Below are positions 1 through 7,777 of a stretch of DNA of 32,484 nt, piece by piece. The position numbers and the translations under genes were made by a program. Source of the stretch: BOKV01 sp041742235. Its GTDB lineage: Bacteria; Pseudomonadota; Alphaproteobacteria; Rhizobiales; Rhizobiaceae. The stretch spans positions 1 to 32,484 of the forward strand of contig JBGSJA010000246.1 of the NCBI GenBank assembly GCA_041742235.1. Direction: 5' to 3'. The stretch's first letter is position 1. Each line of letters starts with the position of its first letter. The notes under the pieces are model-generated. The model was not told the origin of the DNA. It searched no databases and saw only the letters and a program-made list of their open reading frames with translations.

Positions 1-447
1 CTTGAGATCGTCCATCGTGAAGACGAGCGGCGTATTGACAAGACCGTTGATCATCAGCCGGTGGTCGGCCGGGCTGATCTGCGCCACGCCGCCATGATGG
101 CGCTCGAAGCAAAGCCCGTTCGGCGTGATGATGCCGTCAAGCTCGTGCAGGGGCGTGAAATTGACGGAGGATATCGGATCGGCGGTAAGCCAGGCGACGT
201 TGCGGCGCACCACTTCCTTTTCAAACTGCGAGGGCATGCCGTATGGGGCGGCATCGACGCCATCGCCCAGCACCGTGTTCCACTCCTGGATCTCGGTGAT
301 CAGCGGATCGCCGGCCGCCTTCGCAATAGCGGGCGCGGCGACAAGCGCCGCCCCGGTGACAAGGCCTGTCTTGAGGAACTCGCGGCGGGAGGACCGCCTG
401 CCTTCGGCCGCGCCGTCCGGCCTGTCTTGCGATTTGTCTAAACCCAT
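1..447 (-). CDS. soxC: Sulfur dehydrogenase molybdoprotein subunit SoxC, N-terminal part only
   Basis: SoxC is the molybdenum-cofactor subunit of periplasmic SoxCD, which oxidises the sulfane sulfur held on SoxY to the sulfone level. About 149 residues are visible and the rest lies beyond the left edge. The N-terminus has a twin-arginine signal (SSRREFLKTG, then a hydrophobic stretch ending AIAKA). The mature start has PYGMPSQFEKEVVRR and a later GLCFERHHGG segment, both typical of the SoxC/sulfite-oxidase family near the cofactor pocket. I chose the ATG at 447 because GGAGG lies five bases upstream; an in-frame ATG at 459 overlaps that Shine-Dalgarno sequence. It starts 19 bases after the soxB stop, so it is almost certainly in the same operon. 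soxD would be expected just outside the window. Confidence 0.93.
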   Translation of the reverse strand, partial: MGLDKSQDRPDGAAEGRRSSRREFLKTGLVTGAALVAAPAIAKAAGDPLITEIQEWNTVLGDGVDAAPYGMPSQFEKEVVRRNVAWLTADPISSVNFTPLHELDGIITPNGLCFERHHGGVAQISPADHRLMINGLVNTPLVFTMDDLK

Positions 448-466
448 TTCGTCCTCCATGGATTTT

Positions 467-2161
467 TCACGCGGTCACGCGCACGGAGCTGTTTTCGTTG
501 ACGATCACGTCGGGGTTCTTTTTCAGGTGGTTTTCGACCACTTCCCAGATCGGCGGACCTTCCGTCGCCTGGTTCACCGATGCCCAGCCGGCGACCACAT
601 AGGTCTTCGCCGGGTCGATCGCCTCTCCGGTGGAAAGCAGCGTCATGTCGCTGATCCGCGAGCCGATCGGCTTGCCCACATCGATGGCGTAGCCCATGCC
701 GCCGACGCGGACCATGTCCCCGCCCTGCTGGTAGTAAGGGTCCGGGTTGAACAAATTGTCCGCGACGTCCTCGATGATGTCCTTGATCGTCTGGCCGGTC
801 ATTTCCGACCGGTAGGCCGCCGGATAGTTCATCGCCGTGGCGTTGTGCAGTTCCTCGACCGTGATCGGGCTGCCCGGCAGCAGGCTTGTTCCCCAACGGA
901 AGCCGGGCGAAAGGGCGATCTGCGCGTCACGCTCTGAAAGCAGCGCCTGGCAGATCAGGTCGTCGAACGTGCCGTTGAAATTGCCGCGGCGGTACAGAAG
1001 CGACTGGGTCGTGCCGAGCACCCGCCTCAGTTCCTCTTCGTGCGGCGCACGGATCTTGTCGATCAGCGCGGCCATGTCGGCATCGGGCGTGATGACGTCG
1101 GAGAATATGGGGATGAGGCGATGCCGGTAACCCTTCAATTCGCCGTCCGAAACATCGAGGTCGATGCGTGCAACGAACTTGCCGTGCGAACCCGACGCGA
1201 TCAGCAGCGTCTTTCCGACGATCACCGGCTCGGGCAGGGCGTCATGGGTGTGGCCGGTCAGGATGATATCGATGCCGGGCACGCGCGAGGCAAGCTTGCG
1301 GTCCACATCGAAGCCGTTGTGCGACAAAAGCACGACAACATCGGCGCCTTCGCCGCGCACGGCCTCGACATTCTTGGCGACGTCTTCCTCGCGGATTCCG
1401 AAGGAAAGTTCGGGGAACATCCAGCCCGGGTTTGCGATCGGCAGATAGGGGAATGCCTGACCGATCACGCCAATCTTCACGCCGCCTTGTTCGAAGATCT
1501 TGTATGCTTCGTAGGCCGGCTCGTTCCATTCGTTGTTGTAGATGTTGCCGCCAAGGAATGCGAAAGGCAGGCTCTCGACGATCTCGGTGACGCGGTCGAT
1601 ACCGAGCGTGAACTCCCAATGCGAAGTCATCGCCTCTGGCTCAAGCGCGTTCATTGCCTCGACCATGTCGGCGCCCATGGTCTTCTGTGCCGTGTACGAA
1701 CCCTGCCAGGTATCGCCGCCGTCAAGCAGCAGCACATTGTCCGCGCCGCGCTCCGAACGGATACGCTTGATGACCGTGGCGACACGGTCGAGCCCGCCCA
1801 TGCGGCCATAAGCCTTGGCGAGCGCGGCGAAATCCTCCGACGTCAGGGCATAGGCGTCGGGCGATCCCGGCGCGATGTTGTACAGCTTCAGGAAATCGGC
1901 GCCGGTCACATGCGGCGGCTGACCCTTTGCTTCCCCGGCGCCCAGATTGATCGATGGCTCGCGGAAATATACCGGCTTAAGCTGCGCGTGGATGTCCGTG
2001 ATGTGGACGAGCGTCACATTGCCGAAGGGTTCGGCGGCAAGCAAGGCGTCCTCGCTCAAGGCTTGCTGCGCGGCCGCCACCGACCACCGCCCGGCCATGG
2101 CGCTGCCGGCGATCGCGGAGAGCGCTACGGATGCCATCAAAAATTCGCGTCTCGAAATCAT
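467..2161 (-). CDS. soxB: Thiosulfohydrolase SoxB
   Basis: SoxB is the dimanganese periplasmic hydrolase that releases sulfate from the S-thiosulfonate group on the SoxY carrier cysteine. The protein has 564 residues from the chosen ATG at 2161, which is preceded by AAGGTG; a longer reading to 2206 adds 15 residues with no signal character. The N-terminus is a Tat signal (ISRREFLMASVALSAIAG). Metallophosphatase motifs are in order: LVHITDIHAQ (Asp56, His58), LLLDGGDTWQGS, GGNIYN, LSHNGFD and DIILTGHTHD. A 5'-nucleotidase-type C-terminal domain follows. The length fits the family. The gene lies between soxA and soxC. The 115-base gap to soxA holds a strong hairpin (2228-2257), the widest break between soxX and soxC. 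Confidence 0.97.
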   Translation of the reverse strand: MISRREFLMASVALSAIAGSAMAGRWSVAAAQQALSEDALLAAEPFGNVTLVHITDIHAQLKPVYFREPSINLGAGEAKGQPPHVTGADFLKLYNIAPGSPDAYALTSEDFAALAKAYGRMGGLDRVATVIKRIRSERGADNVLLLDGGDTWQGSYTAQKTMGADMVEAMNALEPEAMTSHWEFTLGIDRVTEIVESLPFAFLGGNIYNNEWNEPAYEAYKIFEQGGVKIGVIGQAFPYLPIANPGWMFPELSFGIREEDVAKNVEAVRGEGADVVVLLSHNGFDVDRKLASRVPGIDIILTGHTHDALPEPVIVGKTLLIASGSHGKFVARIDLDVSDGELKGYRHRLIPIFSDVITPDADMAALIDKIRAPHEEELRRVLGTTQSLLYRRGNFNGTFDDLICQALLSERDAQIALSPGFRWGTSLLPGSPITVEELHNATAMNYPAAYRSEMTGQTIKDIIEDVADNLFNPDPYYQQGGDMVRVGGMGYAIDVGKPIGSRISDMTLLSTGEAIDPAKTYVVAGWASVNQATEGPPIWEVVENHLKKNPDVIVNENSSVRVTA

Positions 2162-2227
2162 CAATGCACCTTGTGGTGTTTGCGGCGCGGCCAAGGCGCG
2201 GAACAATGCCGCGCCCGGTCATACGGT

Positions 2228-2257
2228 ACCCGGCGCCGTCATCGACGGCCGCCGGGT
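2228..2257 (-). other. GC-rich hairpin between soxA and soxB
   Basis: ACCCGGCG and CCGTC pair with GACGG and CGCCGGGT across a three-base loop, with one unpaired C. This gives 13 base pairs. No T-run follows on the minus strand, so it is not a classic intrinsic terminator. It lies 19 bases past the soxA stop and 66 bases before the soxB start. It could act as an mRNA-processing or 3'-end-protecting structure that lowers soxBC relative to soxXYZA. That role is inference. Confidence 0.5.
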
Positions 2258-2276
2258 CATGTCCATCTCCGTGCGC

Positions 2277-3128
2277 CTACTGGCGAACGGCGGGTGTTTC
2301 CACCGACAGTCCGGTTCCGCGCCAGGCCACGTAGACCTCCAGCGCCATCAACTCGTCCGAAAACGCCTTGGGAATAACGGCGCGCGTATCGCGGATGCAG
2401 CCGCGGAACCTGCCATGCGTCGAGACGAGGCCGTCGCCGAGGCGATAGGTCGGGAAGCCGTTGGTCTGCCCCTGGCTCAAATGATCGGCGCGGATATACT
2501 TGCCCATGATTTCCTCATGGCAATTCGAGCAACCGAGATTGAGCTGGCCGGTGCGGGTGTAATACAGCTTCTTGCCGTCATCCCACCACTTCTGCATTTC
2601 ACCCTGCGACAGGTCGATGCTGACCGGCGTGCCAAGCGACTGGTGGCGCACGAAAGCGGTGATCTGCTTTTGCTCCGGCTTGTCGAACTCGTAGGCATCC
2701 GCCCCCATGTTCTGCGTACGGCATCGATTGATGACGAGTTCGAGATTGATCGGCTTGCCGGTCGTCTCGTCCCATTTGGGATAGTGCGCGCCGATATCCT
2801 TCATGCTCTCGGCAGCATCGCCATGGCATGTCGCGCAGGACTTGCCCGCGGTTCCCTCGACCGTGTTCCAGATCACCCCACCGGCTTCGACCGCAAGCAT
2901 GCCCGGATTGTCGAAACCGTCCGCTTCCAGGGCACGGGTTTCAGCTGTCCGGAACAGCCAGCCGGAAAGCACCTCGTCGAACGGATACCCCTCGGGAGCC
3001 TTCGTGCGCACGGTCATTTCCCGTCCGTCGATCGTCAGCTGTTCATCGACGGGCTCGGCCAGCGCCGGTCCCGAAAGCACGGCAGTCAATGCTGCTGCCG
3101 GCAACAATCCCCTTAGAATTTGCCTCAC
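2277..3128 (-). CDS. soxA: Diheme cytochrome c subunit SoxA
   Basis: SoxA is the catalytic subunit of the SoxXA cytochrome, which couples thiosulfate oxidatively to the SoxY cysteine in the periplasm. A GTG start at 3128 is preceded by GGAGG with a seven-base gap, giving 283 residues and a Sec signal (RQILRGLLPAAALTAVLSG, cleavage after ALA). Residues from upstream readings do not look like protein. There are two covalent heme motifs, CATCH at 98-102 and CSNCH at 200-204, so this is the diheme form. Cys136 (NRCRTQNMG) and Cys244 (RFRGCIRDTRA) sit where the family places its axial cysteine ligands; Cys244 would be the active-site persulfide ligand. It follows soxZ closely. Confidence 0.96.
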   Translation of the reverse strand: MRQILRGLLPAAALTAVLSGPALAEPVDEQLTIDGREMTVRTKAPEGYPFDEVLSGWLFRTAETRALEADGFDNPGMLAVEAGGVIWNTVEGTAGKSCATCHGDAAESMKDIGAHYPKWDETTGKPINLELVINRCRTQNMGADAYEFDKPEQKQITAFVRHQSLGTPVSIDLSQGEMQKWWDDGKKLYYTRTGQLNLGCSNCHEEIMGKYIRADHLSQGQTNGFPTYRLGDGLVSTHGRFRGCIRDTRAVIPKAFSDELMALEVYVAWRGTGLSVETPAVRQ

Positions 3129-3190
3129 GAACGTTCCTCCCTCGCAAGAATGAATGGAAAGAACCGCCGGATTGCCGGCGGCGCCTGATC

Positions 3191-3517
3191 TCACTTCACC
3201 TCGATCTTCTGTTCGTCCGTGGTGACCGCACCGTCGTCATCCACCCAGGTGAACTTGAAGCTGCCGCTCTCGTTGACCTTGGCCGTGAACTCGAAATACG
3301 GATTGGCGGAGATGGCCGGGTCAAGGTCGCATTCGAAGACCTTGGCGCCGTTGAACTCGCAAGTGAACTTGTTGATGATCTTGCGCGGTATGACCTTGCC
3401 ATCCTTGTCCTTGCGCTGGCCCGATTCCATCTCGTGGCTGATCAGCGTCTTGATCGTGACGACTTCCCCGGCAGCCGCCGACTTGGGAACCTTCACGCGT
3501 GGTTTTGCCTGTGCCAT
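3191..3517 (-). CDS. soxZ: Sulfur carrier complex subunit SoxZ
   Basis: SoxZ is the immunoglobulin-fold partner of SoxY in the periplasmic SoxYZ carrier. It has 108 residues, the usual family size, and no signal peptide; SoxZ is normally co-exported folded with SoxY through the Tat system. Typical features are PRVKVPKSAAAGEVV at the start, the SHEMESGQRKD segment, FTCEFNG, and the C-terminal FTWVDDDG then the end EQKIEVK. The start ATG at 3517 follows an AGGAGAGG stretch. It begins 21 bases after the soxY stop, and soxA begins 62 bases after its own stop, so soxX, Y, Z and A form one tight transcription unit. Confidence 0.95.
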   Translation of the reverse strand: MAQAKPRVKVPKSAAAGEVVTIKTLISHEMESGQRKDKDGKVIPRKIINKFTCEFNGAKVFECDLDPAISANPYFEFTAKVNESGSFKFTWVDDDGAVTTDEQKIEVK

Positions 3518-3538
3518 TGCGAAATCCTCTCCTTGTCC

Positions 3539-3994
3539 TCAGCCGCCGCAGCCGCCGATGGTGACCTTAACCTGCTTCGTGTCCATGAATGCCGAGCCGT
3601 CCTTCATCAGGGCAACCGCAATGACATTCTGGGTCTTGGCGAGACGGATGCGGGTGGTCGCGGAAGCCTGGCCGCTCGCTTCCGAAAAGTGGAATGTTGC
3701 GACCGCCGGATTGGGGTTTCCATCCGCAAGGAGCATCACCGACTGGACGAGATCGTCGCCTGCCATTGCGCTTTCGACTGAAACGGAAACGGGAACCGTG
3801 TTGCCGTTCTCGGCGATTTCGGGCGCGGTAAGCGTGATCTTGCCGGGTTGCGGCGCCTTGCCGCCGGTGAATTCCATGATCCGCTTTTCACTGTCCTCGG
3901 CTGCAGCAAACGCCTGGCCGGACTTGAACCCGGTGATAGCGAATGCCGCCGCAGCCACGGAAAGGCCGAGCGCCTGTCTTCTGGTAAGTTCCAT
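3539..3994 (-). CDS. soxY: Sulfur carrier protein SoxY
   Basis: SoxY carries the sulfur intermediates of thiosulfate oxidation on a cysteine near its flexible C-terminus. Here the protein ends GGCGG (Cys149 of 151 residues), exactly the family's swinging-arm motif. The N-terminus has a Tat signal (LTRRQALGLSVAAAAFAITGF). The ATG at 3994 has GGAGG just upstream. An in-frame ATG at 4012 overlaps the soxX stop (AATGA) and would add six residues, MKRRQK, and then contain that Shine-Dalgarno sequence. The gene begins 14 bases after the soxX stop, which points to translational coupling. Confidence 0.96.
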   Translation of the reverse strand: MELTRRQALGLSVAAAAFAITGFKSGQAFAAAEDSEKRIMEFTGGKAPQPGKITLTAPEIAENGNTVPVSVSVESAMAGDDLVQSVMLLADGNPNPAVATFHFSEASGQASATTRIRLAKTQNVIAVALMKDGSAFMDTKQVKVTIGGCGG

Positions 3995-4008
3995 CTTCTG
4001 CCTCCGTT

Positions 4009-4470
4009 TCATTCCTTGAGCGTCGCGAGATAGGCGACGACGTCTTCGACCTGCTGGGCCGTCAGTATGGTCTTGCCGACCGATTCCTCGCGGACATTCA
4101 CGCCTACATCGAGCGTGTAGAAGCCGGGCATCACGGTCTGGTCGTTGAGGGCGACTTTCGAATTGACGACGATGGCGCGCAATTCCTCCGGCGACCACCG
4201 ATCCGCCACGCCGTCGAGCGAAGGGCCGACATCGCCCTGGAAGAGCTCCTTCGACATCACCTTGTTGGTGTGGCAGGCAAGGCAGTTGCCGAGCCGGCGA
4301 TCCTTGAAGACATTGGCGCCTTCCTCCGGATTGCCCGCCGTCCCCGTCAGGGACATGGCTACCTTGTTGTCCTCGATCTTGACTTCCGTTGGTGGCAGTT
4401 CGGCCGCGAACGCCTGGAATCCAAGCCCCGCCGCGAAGCCAAAGAAGACAATCTGCCTGGGCAGCTTCAT
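4009..4470 (-). CDS. soxX: Monoheme cytochrome c subunit SoxX
   Basis: SoxX is the electron-transfer subunit of SoxXA. The protein has 153 residues with a Sec signal (LPRQIVFFGFAAGLGFQAFA). One heme site is visible, CLACH at 63-67, followed by the FQGDVGPSLDGVADRW segment. Met114 in TVMPGFY is the expected second axial ligand. The C-terminal helix (TAQQVEDVVAYLATLKE) is typical of class I cytochromes. The start at 4470 has a strong upstream purine run (AGGAGGAGGAA). The 111-base gap to soxW is the longest within the locus outside soxA-soxB and holds several palindromes, so a second promoter is plausible here. Confidence 0.95.
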   Translation of the reverse strand: MKLPRQIVFFGFAAGLGFQAFAAELPPTEVKIEDNKVAMSLTGTAGNPEEGANVFKDRRLGNCLACHTNKVMSKELFQGDVGPSLDGVADRWSPEELRAIVVNSKVALNDQTVMPGFYTLDVGVNVREESVGKTILTAQQVEDVVAYLATLKE

Positions 4471-4519
4471 CGGTTCTTCCTCCTCCTAGTCATCCTCCGG
4501 GGCGCACGCACCCCGTTCC

Positions 4520-4571
4520 CTTGATCAAGCTACGACGAACGTTCGCCGAAAACAATGACAAATATAGTTGT
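4520..4571. promoter_or_regulatory. Candidate soxX promoter/operator region with three palindromes
   Basis: Within the soxW-soxX gap are CTTGATCAAG (4520-4529), CGAACGTTCG (4536-4545) and an AT-rich inverted repeat ACAA-N6-TTGT (4558-4571). SoxR of a related alphaproteobacterium is known to bind both the soxS-soxV and soxW-soxX gaps, as I recall. The sequences here do not closely match the palindrome at 5970, so which element would be the operator is unclear. Confidence 0.35.
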
Positions 4572-4581
4572 TTGAATGTAA

Positions 4582-5169
<588 letters not shown>

Positions 5170-5179
5170 CTTTCCACTC

Positions 5180-5914
5180 CTATCCAATGTTGGCGAAACC
5201 CGGGAATGTCTCCAGCAGCCATTGCGCTATGCGCGACATCTGCCCGGTGATGAACAAAAGGCCGGTGACAACGAGCAGCCCGCCCATGGCCATCTCGACC
5301 TTGTGCATGTGGCGCTTGAAGCGGTTGGCCCACGAGATGAACCGGCTGGCAAACAGCCCCGCGACGATGAATGGAATGCCGATGCCGAGCGAATAGACCG
5401 CCAAAAGCGCCGCGCCGCGCCAGATGGTGTCTTCTGCGCCCGCCACGAAGAGGATCGCCGCCAGAACCGGCCCGACACAGGGAGTCCAGCCGAATGCGAA
5501 GGCAAGGCCCATGAGATAGGCGCCCAGATAACCGGGCGGGCGATTGCGCACTTCGACCCGCGCCTCGCGGTACAGCATGGAAATCCGGAATACGCCGAGA
5601 AAATGCAGGCCCATGATGAGGATTGCGATGCCGGCAATGACCGACAACGTATCGAAATAGCGCGCCAGAGACTGGCCCACCACGCTGGCCGTGGCGCCCA
5701 AAGCCACGAAAACGGTGGTGAAGCCAAGCACGAAAAAGACGGCGGACAGCGCGATGCGGCGCGCAACGTGCGCCTCGATCCTGTCGGTATCCATCGCGGC
5801 GAAGCTTATACCGGCGAGATACGCCAAGTATGGCGGCACGATCGGAAGCACGCAGGGTGAAACAAACGAAAGTAGGCCGGCGACGAACGCCATGCCGAAA
5901 CTCACATCGAGCAT
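5180..5914 (-). CDS. soxV: CcdA-family thiol-disulfide transporter SoxV
   Basis: SoxV moves reducing equivalents from cytoplasmic thioredoxin across the inner membrane to SoxW. The protein has 244 residues, about six hydrophobic segments and the two family cysteines in proline contexts: Cys21 in SFVSPCVLP and Cys146 in GWTPCVGPVL. These form the intramembrane redox pair of the CcdA/DsbD-beta family. It is the first gene of the minus-strand sox operon and diverges from soxS across a 98-base promoter region. A general CcdA for cytochrome c maturation is the alternative, but direct linkage to soxW and soxX makes SoxV much more likely. Confidence 0.93.
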   Translation of the reverse strand: MLDVSFGMAFVAGLLSFVSPCVLPIVPPYLAYLAGISFAAMDTDRIEAHVARRIALSAVFFVLGFTTVFVALGATASVVGQSLARYFDTLSVIAGIAILIMGLHFLGVFRISMLYREARVEVRNRPPGYLGAYLMGLAFAFGWTPCVGPVLAAILFVAGAEDTIWRGAALLAVYSLGIGIPFIVAGLFASRFISWANRFKRHMHKVEMAMGGLLVVTGLLFITGQMSRIAQWLLETFPGFANIG

Positions 5915-5969
5915 CGATCCTCCCGACCGCCCCCAATCATCGAAATAATGGTAATGGAAAAATTCAGAA

Positions 5970-5983
5970 ATTCATATATGATG
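5970..5983. promoter_or_regulatory. Candidate SoxR operator between soxV and soxS
   Basis: ATTCATATATGATG contains the perfect 10-base palindrome TCATATATGA (5972-5981). It lies 55 bases upstream of soxV and 29 upstream of soxS, in an AT-rich patch inside GC-rich DNA. A second ATTC half-site starts eight bases earlier (5962). A near-identical element, ATTCAATATTGACA, occurs at 7682. ArsR-type sulfur sensors (SoxR, SqrR, BigR) are known to use AT-rich ATTC-containing dyads. Assignment to SoxR is inference. Confidence 0.55.
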
Positions 5984-6012
5984 AGTAACGAAATTTTACC
6001 GGATCGTTCCTG

Positions 6013-6375
6013 ATGGGTATTTCGATGCGTTTGGCGTCTGCCTTTGCGGCCTTGTGGCTGGCGTTCCCGGCCGGTGCAACGGGCGCGGAGCTCATCATGC
6101 TGGAACAGGCCGGATGCGCCTGGTGCAAGCGATGGCATGCCGAAATCGGCGTTGCCTATCCCAAGACAGAGGAGGGCAAGCGCGCGCCGTTGAGGCGGGT
6201 GGACATCAACCAGCCATGGCCGCAGGACCTTTCCGCAATCCGTCCCGAGCGCTTTACGCCGACATTCGTATTGGTCGAGGACGGCAAGGAGATCGGCAGG
6301 ATGCGCGGGTATGCGGGCGATGAATTCTTCTGGCCGCTACTGGCCGAACTCCAGGCACTGGCTGACAAGGAGTAA
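6013..6375 (+). CDS. soxS: Periplasmic thioredoxin-like protein SoxS
   Basis: SoxS is a small exported thioredoxin needed for full activity of the Sox system, proposed to reactivate SoxYZ. It has 120 residues, a Sec signal (MRLASAFAALWLAFPAGATGA) and the redox pair Cys35-Ala-Trp-Cys38. The RFTPTFVLVEDGKEIGR segment carries the cis-proline and following strand. The ATG at 6013 has no strong ribosome-binding site; the in-frame ATG at 6025 is also possible and begins closer to the signal. It diverges from soxV and is followed 32 bases later by soxR, the same order as known alphaproteobacterial sox loci. Confidence 0.88.
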   Translation: MGISMRLASAFAALWLAFPAGATGAELIMLEQAGCAWCKRWHAEIGVAYPKTEEGKRAPLRRVDINQPWPQDLSAIRPERFTPTFVLVEDGKEIGRMRGYAGDEFFWPLLAELQALADKE

Positions 6376-6407
6376 CCGCACCTCATGTTGGCCCTGGAGA
6401 TCACGGG

Positions 6408-6767
6408 ATGACGGCCACGGATGAAGCCGACGGAAAGGGCGGCGGACCCGGCGCCCTGATCCGGCAGGCGCGCCAGGCCAGCGAACTCATGAAGGCATTG
6501 TCGCACGAGACCCGGCTGGTCATCCTTTGCCATTTGTGCGACGGCGAGAAATCCGTGTCTGAACTCGAAGTGCTGCTGGACATGCCGCAGGCAACGGTTT
6601 CACAGCAACTGGCTCGGCTGCGGCTGGAACGCCTCGTGTCTTCGCGCCGCGATGGACGCACCATCTACTACTCGGTGATGAACAACGAAGTCTCGACGAT
6701 CGTGAAAACGTTGCAGGAGATGTTCTGCGCCGTTCCGCGCCGTCAGTCTTGGGCGACGAAACGATAG
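6408..6767 (+). CDS. soxR: ArsR-family sulfur-responsive repressor SoxR
   Basis: This 119-residue winged-helix protein is the expected repressor of the sox genes. The ArsR pattern is clear: LSHETRLVILCHLCDGEKSV, the recognition helix MPQATVSQQLARLR, then the wing SSRRDGRTIYYSV. It has three cysteines: 41, 44 and 107. The 41/107 pair matches the spacing of the dithiol that forms a polysulfide bridge in SqrR/BigR-type persulfide sensors, so it probably senses reactive sulfur rather than metal; no metal-site CxC box is present. The ATG at 6408 follows GGAG by eight bases. Its 3' end overlaps the end of the convergent MBL gene by 25 bases. Confidence 0.92.
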   Translation: MTATDEADGKGGGPGALIRQARQASELMKALSHETRLVILCHLCDGEKSVSELEVLLDMPQATVSQQLARLRLERLVSSRRDGRTIYYSVMNNEVSTIVKTLQEMFCAVPRRQSWATKR

Positions 6768-7666
6768 GCGCCGCCATCGCGCTCCACCGCGCCGATGCCT
6801 GGATGGGGCAGGTGGAAGCCGATGATACTGCTGCCGTCGGCAGCCAGCCGGTCCAGCAGCGATAGACGGGTACTGGCGGCCTTTGGCGGGTCCTGGTCCG
6901 AGCCGGAATGCCAGTCAGGGCGCTGGAATGACACGACCGACTGCGAGATCGCATCCCCGATGATGACGAGGCTTTGCGAACCGTCGTGGAGCGCGAAAGA
7001 TACGTGGCCCGGCGTGTGGCCCGACGTGTCGATGGCTTCGATCCCCGCAAGCACCTCCGCCCCGAAATCGAAAAGCGTGATGCGATCCGCCAGCAGTTCG
7101 AATCGCTTTTGCGCGCCGGCGACAAAGCTCTTGCGCTCTTCCGGCGTCTTTTCCATCGTGTCAGGCGCACGCCAGTAATCCCATTCGGCCCTGCTCATGT
7201 GATGGTTTGCATTGCCGAAGGTGAACTCGTCGAAATCGTCCACAACGCCCCACAAATGGTCGGGATGGGCGTGGGTGAAAACGACATCGGTCACGTCCGC
7301 CGGATCGATGCCCGCCTCGGCAAGGCTGTCAGCCAGCTTGCCGGCAGTGGGCTGGAAATTGGCCCCGGAACCGGCGTCGAAAATGATCAATCGCTCGCCG
7401 TCGCGCACAAGCGTGAGGTTACAGTCCGGCAGGAACATGTCCGTCGGCAGGCCGTAGGCGGAAAGCAGGGGTTCCAGGTCTTGCTTGGGTATCTGCGGAA
7501 ACATGAAACTTGCCGGCAGCGAAAGATTGCCGTCGCTCAGCACCGTGATTTCGCGCGCGCCGAACTGGGTTTTCCCCATGGCAAGGGCGCGCGGGGCAAT
7601 GGTTCCCGCCATGCCGGCGGCGGCGCACAGGCGCAGGAAATCGCGGCGGGAAAAAAAGGGCTCCAT
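6743..7666 (-). CDS. Tat-exported metallo-beta-lactamase-fold hydrolase
   Basis: The 307-residue protein has a twin-arginine signal (SRRDFLRLCAAAGMAG) and a complete metallo-beta-lactamase fold: FTHAHPDHLWG (HxHxDH), SGHTPGHVSF, GDAIS and GFHLPHPG. It should be a periplasmic dinuclear zinc hydrolase. The ATG at 7666 has GGAG upstream; an in-frame ATG at 7678 lacks one. It diverges from a sulfur-compound transporter and converges with soxR. Position and fold recall SoxH, a sox-linked hydrolase of unknown role, but I cannot establish orthology. It is not obviously a persulfide dioxygenase, which would be cytoplasmic and normally lacks a Tat signal. The substrate is unknown. Confidence 0.82.
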   Translation of the reverse strand: MEPFFSRRDFLRLCAAAGMAGTIAPRALAMGKTQFGAREITVLSDGNLSLPASFMFPQIPKQDLEPLLSAYGLPTDMFLPDCNLTLVRDGERLIIFDAGSGANFQPTAGKLADSLAEAGIDPADVTDVVFTHAHPDHLWGVVDDFDEFTFGNANHHMSRAEWDYWRAPDTMEKTPEERKSFVAGAQKRFELLADRITLFDFGAEVLAGIEAIDTSGHTPGHVSFALHDGSQSLVIIGDAISQSVVSFQRPDWHSGSDQDPPKAASTRLSLLDRLAADGSSIIGFHLPHPGIGAVERDGGAYRFVAQD

Positions 7667-7681
7667 CCCAAGCTCCATAAT

Positions 7682-7695
7682 ATTCAATATTGACA
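7682..7695. promoter_or_regulatory. Candidate second SoxR operator, MBL/transporter promoter
   Basis: ATTCAATATTGACA holds the perfect palindrome TCAATATTGA (7684-7693). It shares the ATTCA start and TNTGA-type end with the element at 5970. It lies only 16 bases before the MBL start codon and 82 before the transporter start, where a bound repressor would block both. A related CAATATATGA follows at 7694-7703. Its use by SoxR is inference from similarity. Confidence 0.5.
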
Positions 7696-7711
7696 ATATA
7701 TGACGGCATGT

Positions 7712-7725
7712 TTGACCAAGGTCAA
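7712..7725. promoter_or_regulatory. TTGACC-AA-GGTCAA inverted repeat upstream of the transporter
   Basis: Two six-base arms, TTGACC and GGTCAA, are perfectly inverted around two bases, 52 bases before the transporter start. GGCA (7705) and TGCC (7726) extend the dyad with a three-base bulge. It is distinct from the AT-rich element at 7682, so it may bind a different regulator or form a hairpin in the leader. The function is unknown. Confidence 0.35.
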
Positions 7726-7777
7726 TGCCGGCCACCGGTCGAGGTGCTCGACTGACAATCAAGGGGAGGCGGCATTC

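Noticed and set aside
214..219. Six-histidine run in the CobW protein (residue numbers) as a cloning tag artefact
   Set aside because: It is internal, encoded by mixed CAC/CAT codons at about 24455-24475, and His-rich loops are common in this family.
6743..7666. Naming the MBL hydrolase SoxH or a persulfide dioxygenase
   Set aside because: Fold and location allow SoxH, but orthology cannot be shown; a Tat signal argues against the cytoplasmic persulfide dioxygenase.
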